Positions 1 to 9,434 of a stretch of 64,000 bases of DNA are shown piece by piece. The stretch lies in assembly GCA_041743975.1 (NCBI GenBank), contig JBGTLT010000220.1, forward strand, positions 30,936 to 94,935. The letters run 5' to 3'. The notes under the pieces were generated by a model that saw nothing but the letters and a program-made list of their open reading frames with translations, was not told where the DNA came from and ran no database searches. Position numbers and translations under genes: made by a program. Every line of letters starts with the position of its first letter. Position 1 is the stretch's first letter. The DNA is from JTS-RE37 sp041743975. Lineage in GTDB: Bacteria; Bacteroidota; Bacteroidia; Flavobacteriales; Flavobacteriaceae.

Positions 1-3000
1 TACAAGTCTGAGGGGTCCAACGGTATTCCCATTGGTGCCTTCAATGTACCCAGGGGTTCTGTGCGTGTTACGGCCGGGGGCCGGCAATTGCAGGAAGGTA
101 TAGATTACACGGTAAACTATCAGGCGGGTACCGTACAGATATTGGATCCCAGCCTGGAGGCCTCTAATACGCCTATCAATATTTCCGTGGAGAACAATGC
201 TGTTTTTGGGCAACAGACCCGGCGGTTTACGGGTGTGAATATTGAGCATCAGTTCAACAAAAAGTTTGTGCTGGGTGGAACTCTCCTCAATCTGAACGAG
301 CGGCCACTTACTCAAAAATCCAATTTTGGGGTGGAGCCGGTAAACAATACCATCTTTGGGCTCAATGGTAATTTTTCAACAGAAGTGCCCTTGTTGACAC
401 GGCTGGTCAACAAATTGCCCAATATAGATACGGATGCCCCCTCCAATGTTTCCGTAAGGGGTGAAGTGGCCTTCCTGAAACCCAATTCTCCTAAAAATGC
501 AGATTTCCAGGGTGAAACCACTACCTATCTCGATGATTTTGAAGGGGCTCAGGCGCTTATAGATATCCGCTCCTCCCTGGGCTGGACCCTGGCCAGTACG
601 CCCCAGGAATTCAAAACCGATGGGGAACCGGACCTGCAAACCGGCTTTGATCGTGCAAAATTGGCCTGGTATACCATTGACCCCATCTTTTATACCAACC
701 AACGCCCTTCAGGGATAAACGATAACGATATTTCCACCAACGAAACCCGGCGGATCTTTATAGATGAGGTTTTCCCGCAGGTAGATATTGCTCAGGGGCA
801 AACCACTGTACAAAACTCCCTGGACCTTGCCTATTATCCCAATCAGAAAGGCCCGTATAATGCCAATTCCAATTTCAACACGGCGCAGCCAACTGAAAAA
901 TGGGCCGGGATCATGCGTTCCCTCAACAGTACCAATTTTGAGCAATCCAACGTTGAATTCGTGCAGTTCTGGGTAATGGACCCCTATGTAGACGGGGTAG
1001 CTACCGGGTCCGGGGAACTGGTTATCAACCTGGGCAATATTTCAGAGGATATCCTGGAAGACGGCAGGAAACAGTATGAGAACGGACTGCCAGGGGTAAA
1101 CAGCAATGACCTCACAACCAACACCGTCTGGGGAAGGGTACCCGCTACCCAGGCACTTGTCTACGCCTTTGATGCGGCCGAAAACAACCGGGCGCTTCAA
1201 GATCTTGGCCTTGATGGTTTGGACGATGCGGCAGAAGGATCAATTTACGGGAGCGGCACGGATCCCGCCCTGGATAATTACCAGTACTACCTCAGCAGGG
1301 ATGGCGGCGTTTTGGAACGATATCTGGATTTTAACAACCCGGAGGGCAATTCACCCGTTGCCGTTACCAACACCAACAGGGGTTCCACCACCCTCCCGGA
1401 TGTGGAGGATATCGACCGCGACCTTACCATGAATACCATCAATAGTTACTTTGAATACCGAATACTAATCAAACCGAATACAACTGTTGATGACAAATAT
1501 GTTACCGACATCAAGGAAGGGATGACCCCCAACCTGCCCAATGGAAGCCAGTTGAACAGACGGTGGATACAATATAAGATCCCGCTGAGCGATTTTACGA
1601 ACGCAGTGGGCGGTATCTCTGATTTCCGGTCAATCAGCTTTATGAGGATGTACCTTACCGGATTTTCGAATGACCTGGTGCTTCGATTTGCTACGCTCGA
1701 CCTGGTCAGGGGAGATTGGCGTAACTATACGAAAACATTGGAAGCAGATCAGGATAACCCCCAGGATGATGGTACCGTGGTGGATGTTAATACGGTAAAT
1801 ATTGAAGAGAACAATTCCAGGATACCCATTCCCTATGTCCTTCCCCCCGGTGTGATACGGGAACAACTCAACAATAACAATACGATCATCCGGCAGAACG
1901 AGCAGTCGCTTTCATTCGTGGCAGACAACCTTGAGTCAGAAGATTCCAGGGGCGTATTTAAAAATGTGAACATAGACGTGCGGCAATATGAGCGGATTAA
2001 AATGTTCATGCACGCGGAAAAAATAACAAACTCGGATTACCTGGATAGTGATGTCCCCCTGGTGGGTTTCCTCCGGATTGGAACGGATTTCTCCGAGAAC
2101 TTCTACCAAATAGAAGTTCCGCTGCAATTCACTTCCTATGGAGCCAGTTCCCCCTCAGATATATGGCCGGATATCAACGAACTCAATATTTCCATAGCGG
2201 ACCTTAACATGGTAAAATCCGAAGGTATCTCGAGCCAATCCCTGGGGTCCCTTAACTTCTACGAGGTCATAGATGGGGTGGTGACACAGGTTGATGAATT
2301 TGCGCCGAGAACGCTTGGGCAGATACGCATAGGGATCCGTGGAAATCCCTCCCTGGGGAGTATCCGAAGTATGATGGTGGGTATCAAGAATATAGACAAC
2401 ATTCCGGCACGGGGAGAGGTCTGGTTCAATGAATTGCGGTTGGCCGGGTTGGACAACAACGGCGGGTGGGCAGCCATTGCCGCTATCGATGCCAATGTGG
2501 CCGACTTTGCGAATGTATCTGCAACAGGTAGCAAGACAACATCCGGCTTCGGCGCAATCGATCAAATGCCAAACGAACGGGCACGGGAAGATGCCGTGGC
2601 CTATGATGTGGTAACCAATGTGGAGGCAGGACAGTTGCTTCCCCCGAAATGGAACATACAGATCCCCTTCAACTATGGAATCTCCGAACAACTCATCACC
2701 CCGGAATTTGACCCGGTCTATGATGACCTTAAACTGGAGGACCGGATCATGGCAGCCGATACCCAGGCAGATGCAGATATCATCCGGGAACAGGCAGAGG
2801 ATTATACCAAAAGGACCAGTATCAACCTTATCGGCGTACGAAAGGACAGGGGGGAAGAGGCTGAGGCCAATTTTTACGATATTGAGAATTTTACGTTTAA
2901 TTATTCCTATAATGAAACAGACCATCGCGATTTTGAGATCGCCAGCCTCCGGGACCAGAACGTAAAAACAGGCTTTGTGTATAACCATAATTTCAAACCC

Positions 3001-5064
3001 CTCCCGGTGGCCCCCTTTGCCGAAAAGGATTCCCTTTTAACCGGGAAATACTGGCGATGGCTCAAGGAACTCAATTTCAATTTATTACCTGCAAGTGTAT
3101 CCGTACAATCCGATTTTGACAGGAAATTCAACCAGCAACGGTTCCGGGATGTCCTGGAGCCAGGGGTGGAACGGCTCGAACTACCGCTGCTGCAACAACG
3201 AAATTATCTTTTTAACTGGCAGTACGCCCTGAATTACAGCCTTACCAAATCCCTCAGGTTAAACCTTACCGCTTCCAACAATAACATCGTCAGGAATTAT
3301 TTTGAAAGTACAACGGATGACCAGGGTTCGGAATTTATCAGGATAAACCAGGACCTGAACCTCTGGGACGGCTTTTTCGATATTGGGGAACCCAACCGTC
3401 ACGCACAGGAAATGCAATTGAATTATGAATTGCCATTCAGCCTGGTACCCGCTCTCGACTTTATCAACGCGCAGTATACCTATACCAGCAATTTCGACTG
3501 GCAGCGCGGGGGTGATGCAATACGGGAAGTAACCAACGAGGATATCAATATTGTTCAGAATGCCAACACCCATACCATCGCCGCTGCCTTTAGCCTCCAG
3601 CGACTCTATGACCAGATAGGCCTGAAGAAAAAAGACAGCAAAGCGGGTGTCACGGCCCAGCCGGAACGTCTGGACAAGGCGGGCAACCCGGCCGGGAGCC
3701 CGGTAAGACGTGCAAAAAATTCAGGTGGACTGTTCAATACGGCGGTTGATATTGTGACCATGGTGAAACGACTGAATGTCAATTATAGTGAAAACAACGG
3801 GACGGTATTGCCCGGATATACCCAGTCTATCGGTTTTATCGGAACAACCAGGCCAACGATTGGGTTTGTATTCGGCAGCCAGGCGGATGTGCGTTTTGAT
3901 GCCGCCCGGAATGGCTGGCTGACAACCTTCCCGGAATTCAATGATCAATTCATCAGACGTACCAACAAACAATTGAACATTACCGCCACGGCCCAACCTG
4001 TGCCGGACGTTACCATAGACCTGGTAGCAGATCGGCAGTATTCAAGCAGCCTGCAGGAAAACTTTAAGGTGGAGTCCGGTGAATATGTCCCGCAAACGCC
4101 GAATACCTTTGGGAACTTTAGCATTTCCACCCTGATGATCGCTACCGTTTTCGGGAAAAGCGATGAAAATGGCTCCCCAAATTTTGAAACTTTTAAGGAT
4201 AACCGGATCATCATTGCCAACCGGGTACAGGCAGACCGCGCCAAACCTGACATCGGACTGGATGAGGATGGTTTTCCGATACGGTACGGGAAAACGAGCC
4301 AGGATGTTCTTTTGCCAGCCTTTTTTGCAGCCTATTCCGGGCAGGATCCCAACCGGGTCAACCTGGACGGTTTCCGGGACATTCCGATCCCCAACTGGAA
4401 TATTAAATATACCGGCCTGATGCGCAATAAATGGTTTAGTAAGAAATTCCAGCGATTTTCACTTAGCCATGGTTACAGGGCGGCGTACAGTATCAATTCT
4501 TTTCAGACGAACCTGGAACTGCAGAATACCAGGATAGACCCGGAAACCCAGGACTTCCGCCCGGCAGACATCATCAACAATGTAGTCATGACAGACCAGT
4601 TCAACCCCCTGATGCGGGTTGATTTCGAGATGAAAAGCTCCATGAGCGTGATTGCGGAAGTACGTACAGACAGGGCATTATCCCTGAGTTTCGACAATAA
4701 GCTGCTCACTGAGATCAATGGGAAGGAATATACACTGGGCCTTGGATACCGCTTTAAAGATGTGAATTTTGTCACTAATATCGCGGGAGAGAAACAACGC
4801 CTGAAAGGGGATCTCAACCTGAAAGCCGATGTAACCCTGCGGGATAATATAACTATTATCAGGAACCTGGATATCGACAACAATCAGATCACATCCGGGC
4901 AGAACCTGCTTTCGCTTAAATTTACCATAGACTATGCCCTGAGCAAAAGCCTGAATGCGCTGTTCTTTTACGACCATTCCTTTTCCCAGTTTGCAGTCTC
5001 AACGGCTTTCCCCCAGACCACTATCAATACAGGTTTTACCCTGCGGTATAATTTTGGGAATTAA
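1..5064 (+). CDS. sprA: Cell-surface protein SprA, T9SS translocon (5' truncated)
   Basis: The reading frame is open from base 1 (YKSEGSNGIP...), so the gene begins outside the window; 1687 residues are visible, against roughly 2400 for full SprA proteins (recalled). The sequence is rich in alternating beta-strand segments, with SprA-like stretches such as TTTYLDDFEGAQ (around residue 175), and it ends in a typical outer-membrane strand (TLRYNFGN). SprA is the giant outer-membrane barrel through which type IX secretion cargo leaves the cell and is needed for gliding in flavobacteria. The ATG/GTG at base 61 is an internal codon, not the start. gcvH, a VanZ-like gene and a tonB-like gene follow, a neighbourhood I recall from other flavobacteria. 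No frameshift is seen in the visible part. Confidence 0.95.
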   Translation, partial: YKSEGSNGIPIGAFNVPRGSVRVTAGGRQLQEGIDYTVNYQAGTVQILDPSLEASNTPINISVENNAVFGQQTRRFTGVNIEHQFNKKFVLGGTLLNLNERPLTQKSNFGVEPVNNTIFGLNGNFSTEVPLLTRLVNKLPNIDTDAPSNVSVRGEVAFLKPNSPKNADFQGETTTYLDDFEGAQALIDIRSSLGWTLASTPQEFKTDGEPDLQTGFDRAKLAWYTIDPIFYTNQRPSGINDNDISTNETRRIFIDEVFPQVDIAQGQTTVQNSLDLAYYPNQKGPYNANSNFNTAQPTEKWAGIMRSLNSTNFEQSNVEFVQFWVMDPYVDGVATGSGELVINLGNISEDILEDGRKQYENGLPGVNSNDLTTNTVWGRVPATQALVYAFDAAENNRALQDLGLDGLDDAAEGSIYGSGTDPALDNYQYYLSRDGGVLERYLDFNNPEGNSPVAVTNTNRGSTTLPDVEDIDRDLTMNTINSYFEYRILIKPNTTVDDKYVTDIKEGMTPNLPNGSQLNRRWIQYKIPLSDFTNAVGGISDFRSISFMRMYLTGFSNDLVLRFATLDLVRGDWRNYTKTLEADQDNPQDDGTVVDVNTVNIEENNSRIPIPYVLPPGVIREQLNNNNTIIRQNEQSLSFVADNLESEDSRGVFKNVNIDVRQYERIKMFMHAEKITNSDYLDSDVPLVGFLRIGTDFSENFYQIEVPLQFTSYGASSPSDIWPDINELNISIADLNMVKSEGISSQSLGSLNFYEVIDGVVTQVDEFAPRTLGQIRIGIRGNPSLGSIRSMMVGIKNIDNIPARGEVWFNELRLAGLDNNGGWAAIAAIDANVADFANVSATGSKTTSGFGAIDQMPNERAREDAVAYDVVTNVEAGQLLPPKWNIQIPFNYGISEQLITPEFDPVYDDLKLEDRIMAADTQADADIIREQAEDYTKRTSINLIGVRKDRGEEAEANFYDIENFTFNYSYNETDHRDFEIASLRDQNVKTGFVYNHNFKPLPVAPFAEKDSLLTGKYWRWLKELNFNLLPASVSVQSDFDRKFNQQRFRDVLEPGVERLELPLLQQRNYLFNWQYALNYSLTKSLRLNLTASNNNIVRNYFESTTDDQGSEFIRINQDLNLWDGFFDIGEPNRHAQEMQLNYELPFSLVPALDFINAQYTYTSNFDWQRGGDAIREVTNEDINIVQNANTHTIAAAFSLQRLYDQIGLKKKDSKAGVTAQPERLDKAGNPAGSPVRRAKNSGGLFNTAVDIVTMVKRLNVNYSENNGTVLPGYTQSIGFIGTTRPTIGFVFGSQADVRFDAARNGWLTTFPEFNDQFIRRTNKQLNITATAQPVPDVTIDLVADRQYSSSLQENFKVESGEYVPQTPNTFGNFSISTLMIATVFGKSDENGSPNFETFKDNRIIIANRVQADRAKPDIGLDEDGFPIRYGKTSQDVLLPAFFAAYSGQDPNRVNLDGFRDIPIPNWNIKYTGLMRNKWFSKKFQRFSLSHGYRAAYSINSFQTNLELQNTRIDPETQDFRPADIINNVVMTDQFNPLMRVDFEMKSSMSVIAEVRTDRALSLSFDNKLLTEINGKEYTLGLGYRFKDVNFVTNIAGEKQRLKGDLNLKADVTLRDNITIIRNLDIDNNQITSGQNLLSLKFTIDYALSKSLNALFFYDHSFSQFAVSTAFPQTTINTGFTLRYNFGN

Positions 5065-5159
5065 GCAGCCCGTAACGGAAAATTCTGAAGGTATGGCATC
5101 CCCGTTTTGAGTGGGACAATCCCTGCCGTATAAAACCCGCTATTTGAAACGGACTTTTT

Positions 5160-5190
5160 TTGAAATCCTTCACAGAATCGTTTACATTTG
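5160..5190 (+). promoter_or_regulatory. Bacteroidota-type promoter of gcvH
   Basis: TTG at 5160-5162 and TACATTTG at 5183-5190 are separated by 20 nt, matching the Bacteroidota housekeeping promoter (TTG, about 19 nt, TAnnTTTG). It lies 25 nt before the gcvH ATG, so gcvH can be transcribed separately from sprA. Confidence 0.6.
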
Positions 5191-5214
5191 CTGCCGTAAT
5201 CTAAAAATGTCATA

Positions 5215-5595
5215 ATGAACATACCATCCGATTTGAAATATACCAAAGACCATGAATGGATCCGTATCGAAGGGGACGTTGCAACTATTGGAATCACGGA
5301 TTTTGCTCAAAGCGAATTGGGTGATATCGTATATATTGAGGTAGAAACCCTTGATGAGACCCTGGAAAAGGAAGCTATTTTTGGAACGGTTGAAGCCGTG
5401 AAAACAGTGTCTGATCTGTTCCTCCCTTTAAGCGGGGAGATCGTGGAATTCAATACCCTCCTGGAGGACGAACCGGAGAAGGTCAATACCGATCCCTACG
5501 GGGATGGATGGATGATCAGGATAAAGTTCAGTAACGACAGTGAAATTGAGGCCTTGCTAAGTGCGGACGCCTACAAGGAACTGGTAGGTGCTTAA
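5215..5595 (+). CDS. gcvH: Glycine cleavage system H protein
   Basis: 126 residues, the normal length for the family. H protein carries the lipoyl arm that shuttles the aminomethyl group between the P, T and L proteins of glycine cleavage in the cytoplasm. The lipoylation motif GTVEAVKTVSD is present and Lys63 is the predicted lipoyl-lysine; the flanking hammerhead-type beta fold (WIRIEGDVATIGITDFAQ at the N-terminus) is intact. The ATG at 5215 follows a good promoter. The 3' end overlaps the next gene by 8 nt, so the two are translationally coupled. The P and T protein genes are not in the window. No anomaly seen. Confidence 0.97.
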   Translation: MNIPSDLKYTKDHEWIRIEGDVATIGITDFAQSELGDIVYIEVETLDETLEKEAIFGTVEAVKTVSDLFLPLSGEIVEFNTLLEDEPEKVNTDPYGDGWMIRIKFSNDSEIEALLSADAYKELVGA

Positions 5596-5983
5596 GAATT
5601 ATACGTTTACCATTGCGTTTTTTGGCTGGATGGTGCTGATCACTGTCATGAGCTTGTCTACCTTCCCACAAGGGACAGGCCCGGAGCTGCACATTCCGAA
5701 CATTGACAAGGCCGTCCATTTTATTTTTTACGCTGTAGCAACGCTCCTGGGGATCTTTTTTATCAGGGAACGCACCCGGGGCCGTATTTCTTTTAACCGG
5801 GCACTCTTGCAATTAATTTTAATCGTGATCGTATATGGTATACTTATTGAGGTATTTCAATGGGCATTTACCCTTACCAGACACGGGGATTTAGACGACG
5901 TTTTGGCCAATAGCGTTGGGGTGATTACGGCCGGGGCTTTTATGAAATTCCTTCATTACGGAAAATCGCGCTTAAAATGGTAG
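5588..5983 (+). CDS. VanZ-like family membrane protein
   Basis: 131 residues with about four hydrophobic helices, starting at a GTG inside the last codons of gcvH. The family pattern is visible: a first helix ending MSLSTFP, then the conserved NIDKAVHFIFYAVATLLG, then IEVFQWAFTLTRHGDLDDVLANSVG, where the aspartates and the Gly/Asn of VanZ-like proteins sit. VanZ relatives are small membrane proteins; the founding member gives low-level teicoplanin resistance, but most, including flavobacterial copies, have no defined role. The overlap with gcvH is the usual arrangement in this lineage. The family call is firm; the function is unknown. Confidence 0.88.
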   Translation: MLKNYTFTIAFFGWMVLITVMSLSTFPQGTGPELHIPNIDKAVHFIFYAVATLLGIFFIRERTRGRISFNRALLQLILIVIVYGILIEVFQWAFTLTRHGDLDDVLANSVGVITAGAFMKFLHYGKSRLKW

Positions 5984-6041
5984 AATTACTTGCTTTTTTC
6001 GTAAATTAATAGTTAAATTAGCGAATACTAAATTGAAAATT

Positions 6042-6746
6042 ATGGACCCGAAAAAAAATCCAAAAGCCGACCTGGGCAGAAATAGCGGTCTCTATTTTGT
6101 CCTGGGATTGGCCGTTGTAATGTTATTGGTTTATGGAGCGTTTGAATGGAAAACGTACGATGAAGGCAATGATTATGATATATCATTGAACGTTGAGGAT
6201 GATTTGGATGAGGAAGTCCCCATGACCGAACAGCTCAAGACCCCTCCACCACCGCCGCCACCGGCTGCCCCTGAGGTAATCGAAGTTGTGGAGGATGAAG
6301 AAGAAGTAGAAGAAACGGTAATTGAATCTACAGAGACCAGCCAGGAAGAAGAAATTATTGAAGTTGCAGATGTTGAGGTTGATGAAGAGTTAGAAGATAT
6401 TGATGTACCTTTTGCCGTAATTGAAGATGTACCGATATTTCCAGGATGCGAAGGAGCTGCCAATAAAAGGGATTGCTTTAATGAAATGATGCAGAAGCAT
6501 ATCCGTAAGAACTTCAGGTATCCTGAAATAGCACAGGAAATGGGGGTACAGGGTAAAGTCAACGTAATGTTCACCATTCAGAAAGATGGAAGCATTGGAA
6601 ACATCAGGTACCGTGGCCCGGATAAAAACCTCGAAGCTGAGGCATTAAGGATTATCGAAAAACTTCCTAAAATGACCCCTGGAAAACAAAGGGGCCGGCC
6701 TGTAAGGGTGCCTTTCAGTATTCCGATTACCTTCAAATTACAGTAA
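6042..6746 (+). CDS. TonB family protein (energy transducer TonB)
   Basis: 234 residues from ATG 6042 (MDPKKNPKADL); the TTG nine bases upstream in the same frame is less likely. Layout: a cytoplasmic N-terminus of about 17 residues, one membrane helix (about 18-36), a proline stretch (TPPPPPPPAAPEV, about residue 67), a very acidic Glu/Val-rich spacer (about 80-135), then a C-terminal TonB domain (about 150-234) with YPEIAQEMGVQGKV and a terminal PFSIPITFKLQ. Such proteins transmit proton-motive force to outer-membrane TonB-dependent receptors. No ExbB/ExbD genes are nearby. A weak promoter (TTG 5990, TAAATTAG 6014-6021) precedes it and a strong terminator follows, so it is probably monocistronic. 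Confidence 0.92.
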   Translation: MDPKKNPKADLGRNSGLYFVLGLAVVMLLVYGAFEWKTYDEGNDYDISLNVEDDLDEEVPMTEQLKTPPPPPPPAAPEVIEVVEDEEEVEETVIESTETSQEEEIIEVADVEVDEELEDIDVPFAVIEDVPIFPGCEGAANKRDCFNEMMQKHIRKNFRYPEIAQEMGVQGKVNVMFTIQKDGSIGNIRYRGPDKNLEAEALRIIEKLPKMTPGKQRGRPVRVPFSIPITFKLQ

Positions 6747-6770
6747 ACCAGCAACACCAAATACTATAAG

Positions 6771-6800
6771 ATCCCGGCCCAGTTTGCCGGGATTTTTTTT
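6771..6800 (+). terminator. Rho-independent terminator of the tonB-like gene
   Basis: An 8-bp perfect stem, ATCCCGGC (6771-6778) with GCCGGGAT (6786-6793), and a 7-nt loop are followed by a run of T to 6800. It sits 24 nt after the tonB-like stop and before the convergent metallo-hydrolase gene. Confidence 0.9.
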
Positions 6801-6832
6801 GGACTGTACCCATACAGTGGTAACAGCCACTA

Positions 6833-7732
6833 TCAATCTTTCTTTAACCCGGTATAAAATGACTCCCGTAGCTTTTCCGGATTGATAAATCCGGAACCGT
6901 AGGCTTCATCATAAACCCCGGAAATTGAAGTGTCAACTCGTATTTCCTCCAGGGTTTTGCCCTCCGTAATGGCCTGCTGTACATTGTTCCTGATATCTTC
7001 CAGCATGGACACATAGGTTTCAAGTTCTTTCTTATTCGACGGCCTCCCATGCCCCGGGATGATCCGGGTATCATCGTTGATGACCATCAAGGCCTTTTTT
7101 TGTGCTTTGATATACCCTTCCACACTTCCCCCGCTATTCAGGTCTATAAAAGGATAATTCCGTCCAACATAGGTATCCCCCATGTGCAAAACATTGTTGG
7201 AAACGAAATAAACCATGGCATCGCCGTCTGTATGCGCATTGTGGACGTGAAATGCCATAATTGTTTCCGCACCGTCATAGAAGGTAATATCCTGGGAGAA
7301 GGTAACCTCCGGGAGCATTTGGGATAGGTATTCAGGGGTTATTTTGTTCTCCTCCAATGCCTTTTGTTGATGCTCCCTAACCCTTTCCCTGACATTGTCA
7401 TGGGCTATGATGGTGGTCCCTCCCGAATTGAAACTCGCATTGCCTCCCGTATGGTCACCGTGCATGTGGGTGTTGAAGAGGAAGGCCAGTGGCTTATCGG
7501 TCAATCCGGCTATGGTTGCCTTAATTTTATCGCTCAGCCGGTCGAACTGGTCATCGATCATAAAGGCATACGTTTCCCCTATAAAAAGTCCGATGTTGCC
7601 ACCTTCCCCTGTCAGCATGAACACGCTGGGTGACAGGGTATCGACTTTGATGACTACCGCTTCGTCCTGGGCCGTTATATTGCCACTGGTCATCAGGATC
7701 ATGAATGCCAAAATCAGAAATTGCTGCCTCAT
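6833..7732 (-). CDS. Secreted metallo-beta-lactamase-fold hydrolase
   Basis: 299 residues with a cleavable signal peptide (MRQQFLILAF...SGNITAQ). The zinc-binding signature THMHGDHTGG gives His89, His91, Asp93 and His94; further ligands are likely in VHNAHTDGDAMVYF and in the C-terminal IIPGHGRP. This is the MBL-fold hydrolase superfamily, closest in pattern to periplasmic cyclase/SoxH-like members rather than to true class B beta-lactamases; the substrate cannot be told from sequence. It is convergent with the tonB-like gene and divergent from ctaB, so it appears to be a single gene. A TATCTTTA box (7778-7771) precedes it without a clear upstream TTG. Confidence 0.88.
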   Translation of the reverse strand: MRQQFLILAFMILMTSGNITAQDEAVVIKVDTLSPSVFMLTGEGGNIGLFIGETYAFMIDDQFDRLSDKIKATIAGLTDKPLAFLFNTHMHGDHTGGNASFNSGGTTIIAHDNVRERVREHQQKALEENKITPEYLSQMLPEVTFSQDITFYDGAETIMAFHVHNAHTDGDAMVYFVSNNVLHMGDTYVGRNYPFIDLNSGGSVEGYIKAQKKALMVINDDTRIIPGHGRPSNKKELETYVSMLEDIRNNVQQAITEGKTLEEIRVDTSISGVYDEAYGSGFINPEKLRESFYTGLKKD

Positions 7733-7798
7733 TTTTTATGAATTGGTTGATATGAAAAAAGTTATGCACCTAAAGATAGCATAAACAAGGGTAATTCG

Positions 7799-7829
7799 TT
7801 GCAAAAAAAAAGGATGGGGCGTATCTTTG
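7799..7829 (+). promoter_or_regulatory. Bacteroidota-type promoter of ctaB
   Basis: TTG at 7799-7801 and TATCTTTG at 7822-7829 are spaced by 20 nt. The TTG is in frame with ctaB and could be mistaken for its start codon, but it is better explained as the -33 element; the ATG at 7850 follows about 20 nt after the -7 box. Confidence 0.7.
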
Positions 7830-7849
7830 CGCACTTACCAATCAGAAGC

Positions 7850-8752
7850 ATGAAGACTGCAGTAGGCTCAGCAAAAAGTACCACCCTGGCATTTATTTTT
7901 GCTGATTTTAAGGAAATCACGAAAGCAAGGCTGGCGGTCAGTGTGGTATTATCAGCGATTGCGGGTTATTTTCTGGGAACGGACATGGTTCGATGGGATG
8001 CGGTGGCACTTCTCTCATTTGGGGGATACTGTATGGTAGGTGCTTCCAATGCCTTTAATCAGATCATCGAAAAAGATCTTGATGCGCTTATGAACCGTAC
8101 CCGGAACAGGCCTATCCCGGCGGGCAGGATGAGTGTCCAAACCGCGATGGCCATCGCGGTGGTCATGACCATCCTGGGGGTGGTAACCTTATATATACTG
8201 AATCCCATTACCGCTATGTTCGGGGCCATATCCATCTTTTTGTATACCAGTGTATATACTCCGTTAAAAACAAAGACCCCGCTGTCTGTTTTTGTTGGCG
8301 CCTTTCCCGGCGCCATTCCATTCATGCTGGGTTGGGTGGCTGCCACCAATGATTTTGGTATAGAACCGGGGACATTGTTTATGATCCAGTTTTTTTGGCA
8401 ATTCCCCCATTTTTGGGCCCTGGGATGGATGCTGGACGAGGACTACAAAAAGGGCGGGTTTAAAATGCTGCCTACCGGTAAAAAGGACAGGGGAACGGCA
8501 AGCCAGATCATTTTGTATACTATCTGGATGATGCTGATCTCCGTGGTTCCCGTATTCGGAATCACAGGTAGCCTGCATTTATCAGGAACAGCTGCAGTGA
8601 TTATATTTTTAATGGGAACAGTGATGTTATGGTTCGCAATTCAATTATTCAAGAAACGCGATAATGTCTCAGCCCGAAAACTGATGCTGGCCAGTGTAAG
8701 CTACATTACATTGATGCAGCTTGTATATGTAGCCGATAAATATATCTGGTAA
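7850..8752 (+). CDS. ctaB: Protoheme IX farnesyltransferase (heme O synthase)
   Basis: 300 residues from ATG 7850. A UbiA-superfamily prenyltransferase that adds the farnesyl group of farnesyl diphosphate to heme b, making heme O for the terminal oxidase. The first aspartate-rich motif is present (KDLDALMNRTRNRP, about residue 80), as is the second cytosolic loop signature (LDEDYKKGGFKML, about 195), with eight or so membrane helices (ITKARLAVSVVLSAIAGYF opens helix 1). A heme-copper oxidase subunit III gene starts 2 nt after the stop, so it heads an oxidase operon and has its own good promoter. Heme A synthase (CtaA) is not in the window. Confidence 0.96.
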   Translation: MKTAVGSAKSTTLAFIFADFKEITKARLAVSVVLSAIAGYFLGTDMVRWDAVALLSFGGYCMVGASNAFNQIIEKDLDALMNRTRNRPIPAGRMSVQTAMAIAVVMTILGVVTLYILNPITAMFGAISIFLYTSVYTPLKTKTPLSVFVGAFPGAIPFMLGWVAATNDFGIEPGTLFMIQFFWQFPHFWALGWMLDEDYKKGGFKMLPTGKKDRGTASQIILYTIWMMLISVVPVFGITGSLHLSGTAAVIIFLMGTVMLWFAIQLFKKRDNVSARKLMLASVSYITLMQLVYVADKYIW

Positions 8753-8754
8753 CT

Positions 8755-9336
8755 ATGGATTTGACACAAGGTAGTGAACGTGAGAAAAAGGACAGGGCCA
8801 AAAAGATGATGCTTTGGTTCGGGATTGTGAGCCTGTTAATGGCTTTTGCTGGCTGGACCAGTGCGTATATCGTAAGCAGTTCCCGGGAAGACTGGCTTGC
8901 CGATTTTGTATTACCGCCTGCCTTTTTTATCAGTACAGCGGTTATCATCCTGAGCAGCCTGTCCTATATGCTGGCCAAAAATGCCCTTACAAAGGATAAC
9001 CTCCGGGGCGCAACCCTCTGGTTAGCTGTAACAACCGTTTTGGGTTTGGCCTTTATCATATTGCAGTTTCAGGGCTTTTCCCATATGATCGGGCAGGGCT
9101 ATTATTTTACCGGGCCTACCAGCAGTATAACAATGTCCTATATATTCCTGATTGCAGCGGTTCATATTCTCCATGTTGTGGCCGGACTTATTTCATTGCT
9201 GGTGGTATTGTACAATACGATTAAAGGCAGGTATGCTTCAGATAATATGTTGGGATTTGAATTGGGTGCGACCTTCTGGCACTTTTTGGACCTACTGTGG
9301 GTCTATCTGATTTTATTTTTCTATTTCTTTCGATAA
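8755..9336 (+). CDS. Heme-copper oxidase subunit III (short form)
   Basis: 193 residues with five hydrophobic helices, the size of the short subunit-III proteins. Typical sequence: YYFTGPTSSITMSYIFLIAA, VHILHVVAGLISLL and a C-terminal ATFWHFLDLLWVYLILFFYF, which matches the conserved WHFLDxxWxxLF end of COX3. Subunit III stabilises subunit I of cytochrome c oxidase in the membrane. It is 2 nt downstream of ctaB and is followed by a second subunit-III gene with a different domain plan. Subunits I and II are not in the window. Confidence 0.93.
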   Translation: MDLTQGSEREKKDRAKKMMLWFGIVSLLMAFAGWTSAYIVSSSREDWLADFVLPPAFFISTAVIILSSLSYMLAKNALTKDNLRGATLWLAVTTVLGLAFIILQFQGFSHMIGQGYYFTGPTSSITMSYIFLIAAVHILHVVAGLISLLVVLYNTIKGRYASDNMLGFELGATFWHFLDLLWVYLILFFYFFR

Positions 9337-9369
9337 ATAATTATGATTAATGGTGGTTTTGTAAGTTAT

Positions 9370-9404
9370 TTGATTTTCCTATAGTATAAAAAAATGTAAA
9401 TTTG
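9370..9404 (+). promoter_or_regulatory. Probable promoter of the second subunit-III gene
   Basis: A perfect TAAATTTG box lies at 9397-9404, 30 nt before the ATG. The best upstream TTG (9370-9372) is 24 nt away, longer than ideal, so only the -7 box is a confident match. Confidence 0.45.
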
Positions 9405-9434
9405 CCAATATTATATTAAAGCTATAACTTTTAT

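Noticed and set aside
2155..2988. 277-codon antisense frame inside sprA
   Set aside because: It lies wholly opposite a confident gene and its translation lacks any domain or normal composition; it is a shadow.
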